The notes below the pieces were generated by a model. That model saw only the letters and a list, made by a program, of their open reading frames with translations. It made no database searches and was not told the origin of the DNA. Below, piece by piece: positions 6,303 through 8,210 of a stretch of DNA of 8,210 nt. Position 1 is the stretch's first letter, and each line of letters starts with the position of its first letter. The stretch comes from a bacterium (GTDB lineage: Bacteria; Krumholzibacteriota; Krumholzibacteria; LZORAL124-64-63), in the NCBI GenBank assembly GCA_016873405.1, contig VGXH01000068.1, positions 1-8,210 on the forward strand. Reading direction: 5' to 3'. The translations under genes and the position numbers were made by a program.

Positions 6303-8189
6303 ATGGCACCCGTCTCCCGGATCGCCCGCGTCGCCCTCATCGGCGCGCTGCTGCTGGCCACCGCCGTCGCCGCGGCCAAGACCCCTGTCAAGACCCCTGT
6401 CAAGACCCTCGATGACCTGCCGCGCCACACGTACAGGATCGAAGGCAGCGTCAGCGGCATGCTGGCCGACGCCGCCGCCTTCGACGCCTTCTGCGCCGGC
6501 GTGCGCGCGGACATCGAGTCCGATCTGGCCACGTACGAGATCGGCGATCGCGCCGCGGTGCAGCGCATGATGAGCACGTTGCTGTCGCTCGATCTGGTGC
6601 AGGGACGCGACGCGGACGTGCGGGCCCGCGTGGAGGCGGTGCGTGCGCTGGAGGACAAGGAGGCCACTCGCCTGACCACCGGCCTGGTGGCGCTGGCGCT
6701 CGTCTCGGCCCGCGGAGCCGCCGGCAACGATCCGTCGACGCCCGCGTTCAAGGCCGCCTTCCGCGCCGCGCTGGACAAGGAGCTGGCACCGCTGCCGCTC
6801 GATCTGGTGCGGGACAACGTCCAGGCCCAGAAGGGGCGGATGGAGATCCTGAGCCCGGCGCTGCTGACCGGCATGGTGCAGAGCCAGCTCGATCCCGTGG
6901 TCGCCGGCGCCGGCGAAGTCAGCTCCGATCTGGCCGGCCAGATCGTGGGCCTGGGCTCGGCCATGCGCACGGCGCTGCCGCTGCGCGAGGAACTGGTCGC
7001 CGCCTACACCGCCTTCCTGGCGGCCGGCCAGGAGGACAAGCCGGACATCTGGGCCGCGCGCGACGTCTCGCTGGCGGGCCGCGCCGGCCTGCGGCCGGTC
7101 ACCATCGCCATCTGGGACTCGGGCGTGGATGCCGACGTGTTCGCGGGCCGTCTCTTCACGAATGCGGCCGAGAAGCCGGATGGCCGCGACGACGACGGCA
7201 ACGGCTTCATCGACGACATCCATGGCATCGCCTTCGACTACGACGGCCGCGCCGTGCCCGAGCTGCTGCACCCACTGGGTGACCAGGACGGCCGCCTGGA
7301 GGCGGCGATGAAGTCGATGAAGGCTTTCACCGACCTGACCTCCGGCGTGGACAGCCAGGACGCGAGCGCGCTGCGCCGCCAGATGGGCGAGATGGCGCCC
7401 GCCGAGGTGGGGCCGTTCATGGAATCGCTCAGTTTCGCCGGCCTGCACGCCCACGGCACGCACGTCGCGGGCATCGCGCTGGCGGGCAACCCGGCGGCGC
7501 AGGCGCTGGTCGCGCGCATCTCGTTCGACTACCACACCATCCCCAAGGCGCTGACCCGCGAGACGGCGCAGGCCCATGCCGAGTCCTACCAGCGGACCGT
7601 CGACTACTTCCGGACGCACGGCGTGCGCGCGGCGAACATGAGCTGGGGCTGGTCGTTGAAGGAGATCGAGTCGGCGCTGGAAGCCAACAATCTGGGCGGC
7701 ACCGCCACCGAGCGCGGCAAGCTGGCCGCCGAGCTTCTGGGCACCCTCCGCGACGCCATGCAGAAGGCCATGGCCTCGGCGCCGGACATCCTGTTCGTGG
7801 CGGCCGCCGGCAACGACGACAACGACGTCGAGTTCGACCAGTCGATTCCCGGCAGCCTGGACCTGCCCAACCTGATGATGGTCGGCGCCGTGGACCAGGC
7901 GGGCCGCCGCACCAGCTTCACGGCCAGCGGCCGGCGCGTGCGGGTCTTCGGCAACGGCTTCGAGGTGGAGAGCGACGTGCCGGGCGGCCAGCGCATGAAG
8001 ATGTCGGGCACGTCCATGGCCGCGCCCAACGCCCTGAACCTGGTGGCGAAGCTGCTGGCGGTGCGTCCGGAACTGACCCCGGCGCAGGTGGTGTCGCTGA
8101 TCGAGCGCGGCGCCGACACCGTGGACGGGCAGGAGGGGCTGAAGCTGATCAACCCGAAGCGGACGCTGGAACTGCTGGCCGGAGAATAA
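6303..8189 (+). CDS. Secreted subtilisin-family (S8) serine protease
   Basis: The protein has 628 residues. Residues 1-25 form a signal peptide with Arg6/Arg9, a hydrophobic core and an AAA cleavage site, so it is exported. A duplicated KTPV linker (26-33) follows, then about 235 mostly helical, charged residues that I do not recognise and that may act as a propeptide. The catalytic domain has D272 in AIWDSGVD, H384 in HAHGTHVAG, NMSWG at 445-449, oxyanion N504 in AAAGNDDND, and S571 in MSGTSMAAP. All key residues are intact. DDDGNGFIDD (296-305) resembles the calcium-binding-like loop seen after the Asp motif in many subtilases. Asp to His is 112 residues, against 32 in subtilisin, because of an insertion of about 65 residues (316-381). 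It ends soon after the catalytic domain with no clear sorting or membrane segment. It is transcribed divergently from the glycosyltransferase; substrate unknown. Confidence 0.95.
   Translation: MAPVSRIARVALIGALLLATAVAAAKTPVKTPVKTLDDLPRHTYRIEGSVSGMLADAAAFDAFCAGVRADIESDLATYEIGDRAAVQRMMSTLLSLDLVQGRDADVRARVEAVRALEDKEATRLTTGLVALALVSARGAAGNDPSTPAFKAAFRAALDKELAPLPLDLVRDNVQAQKGRMEILSPALLTGMVQSQLDPVVAGAGEVSSDLAGQIVGLGSAMRTALPLREELVAAYTAFLAAGQEDKPDIWAARDVSLAGRAGLRPVTIAIWDSGVDADVFAGRLFTNAAEKPDGRDDDGNGFIDDIHGIAFDYDGRAVPELLHPLGDQDGRLEAAMKSMKAFTDLTSGVDSQDASALRRQMGEMAPAEVGPFMESLSFAGLHAHGTHVAGIALAGNPAAQALVARISFDYHTIPKALTRETAQAHAESYQRTVDYFRTHGVRAANMSWGWSLKEIESALEANNLGGTATERGKLAAELLGTLRDAMQKAMASAPDILFVAAAGNDDNDVEFDQSIPGSLDLPNLMMVGAVDQAGRRTSFTASGRRVRVFGNGFEVESDVPGGQRMKMSGTSMAAPNALNLVAKLLAVRPELTPAQVVSLIERGADTVDGQEGLKLINPKRTLELLAGE
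6378..6401 (+). repeat. Tandem 12-base repeat in the protease gene
   Basis: AAGACCCCTGTC occurs twice in direct succession (6378-6389, 6390-6401), followed by a partial third copy AAGACCCTC. It stays in frame and encodes KTPV-KTPV-KT just after the predicted signal peptide cleavage site. The identity of the copies suggests recent duplication by slippage. Confidence 0.85.
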
Positions 8190-8210
8190 CGCTCAAGGGC
8201 GGCGGGCCCG

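Noticed and set aside
4871..6970. 699-codon open frame on the minus strand
   Set aside because: It overlaps the glycosyltransferase in another frame, crosses the divergent promoter region and enters the protease antisense. Its composition is shadow-like.
6219..7619. 466-codon open frame on the minus strand
   Set aside because: It is antisense to the subtilase, covers its promoter and has no domain signature.
8190..8210. Start of a terminator after the protease
   Set aside because: GGGCGGCGGGCCCG is GC-rich, but the window ends before a second arm or U-tract could be seen.

Overview
The window is very GC-rich, gene-dense bacterial chromosomal DNA. A TonB-dependent outer-membrane receptor shows that the host is a diderm (Gram-negative-type) bacterium. 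The genome-wide third-position GC bias leaves long open antisense frames everywhere. The GMP synthase is the long, human-like form, which differs from the short enterobacterial type. Together with the AftB-like membrane glycosyltransferase and the secreted subtilase, this suggests a less-studied high-GC diderm lineage (for example an FCB-related or myxobacteria-like group). That placement is a weak inference.

Layout. Positions 1-1418 (minus) hold a TonB-dependent receptor with signal peptide, TonB-box-like segment and plug; its C-terminal part lies beyond the left edge. It follows guaA (1451-3298, minus) by only 32 bases, so the two are probably co-transcribed. guaA has a plausible promoter at 3386-3414. 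Upstream lies a zinc-ribbon SAM-dependent methyltransferase (3515-4297, minus), then a polytopic GT-C membrane glycosyltransferase (4456-6021, minus). A 281-base divergent intergenic region (6022-6302) carries one promoter-like element per direction. To its right is a secreted subtilisin-family serine protease (6303-8189, plus).

How the genes relate. The glycosyltransferase and methyltransferase share orientation and may belong to one cell-surface glycan pathway. However, a good promoter-like sequence sits at their junction, so the methyltransferase can probably also be transcribed alone. GuaA is a housekeeping purine enzyme; its link to the downstream receptor is positional only. A hairpin in the guaA-receptor gap can bury the receptor's ribosome binding site. 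The protease is an independent secreted enzyme with intact catalytic residues but a large N-terminal region and a long Asp-His insertion.

No tRNA, rRNA, CRISPR array, insertion sequence or phage gene was seen. The window looks mostly like ordinary core and cell-envelope DNA. The points worth a second look are the long-form GuaA, the SD-sequestering hairpin, the unusual subtilase, and the GT-C/methyltransferase pair. I found no convincing new defence or mobile system.
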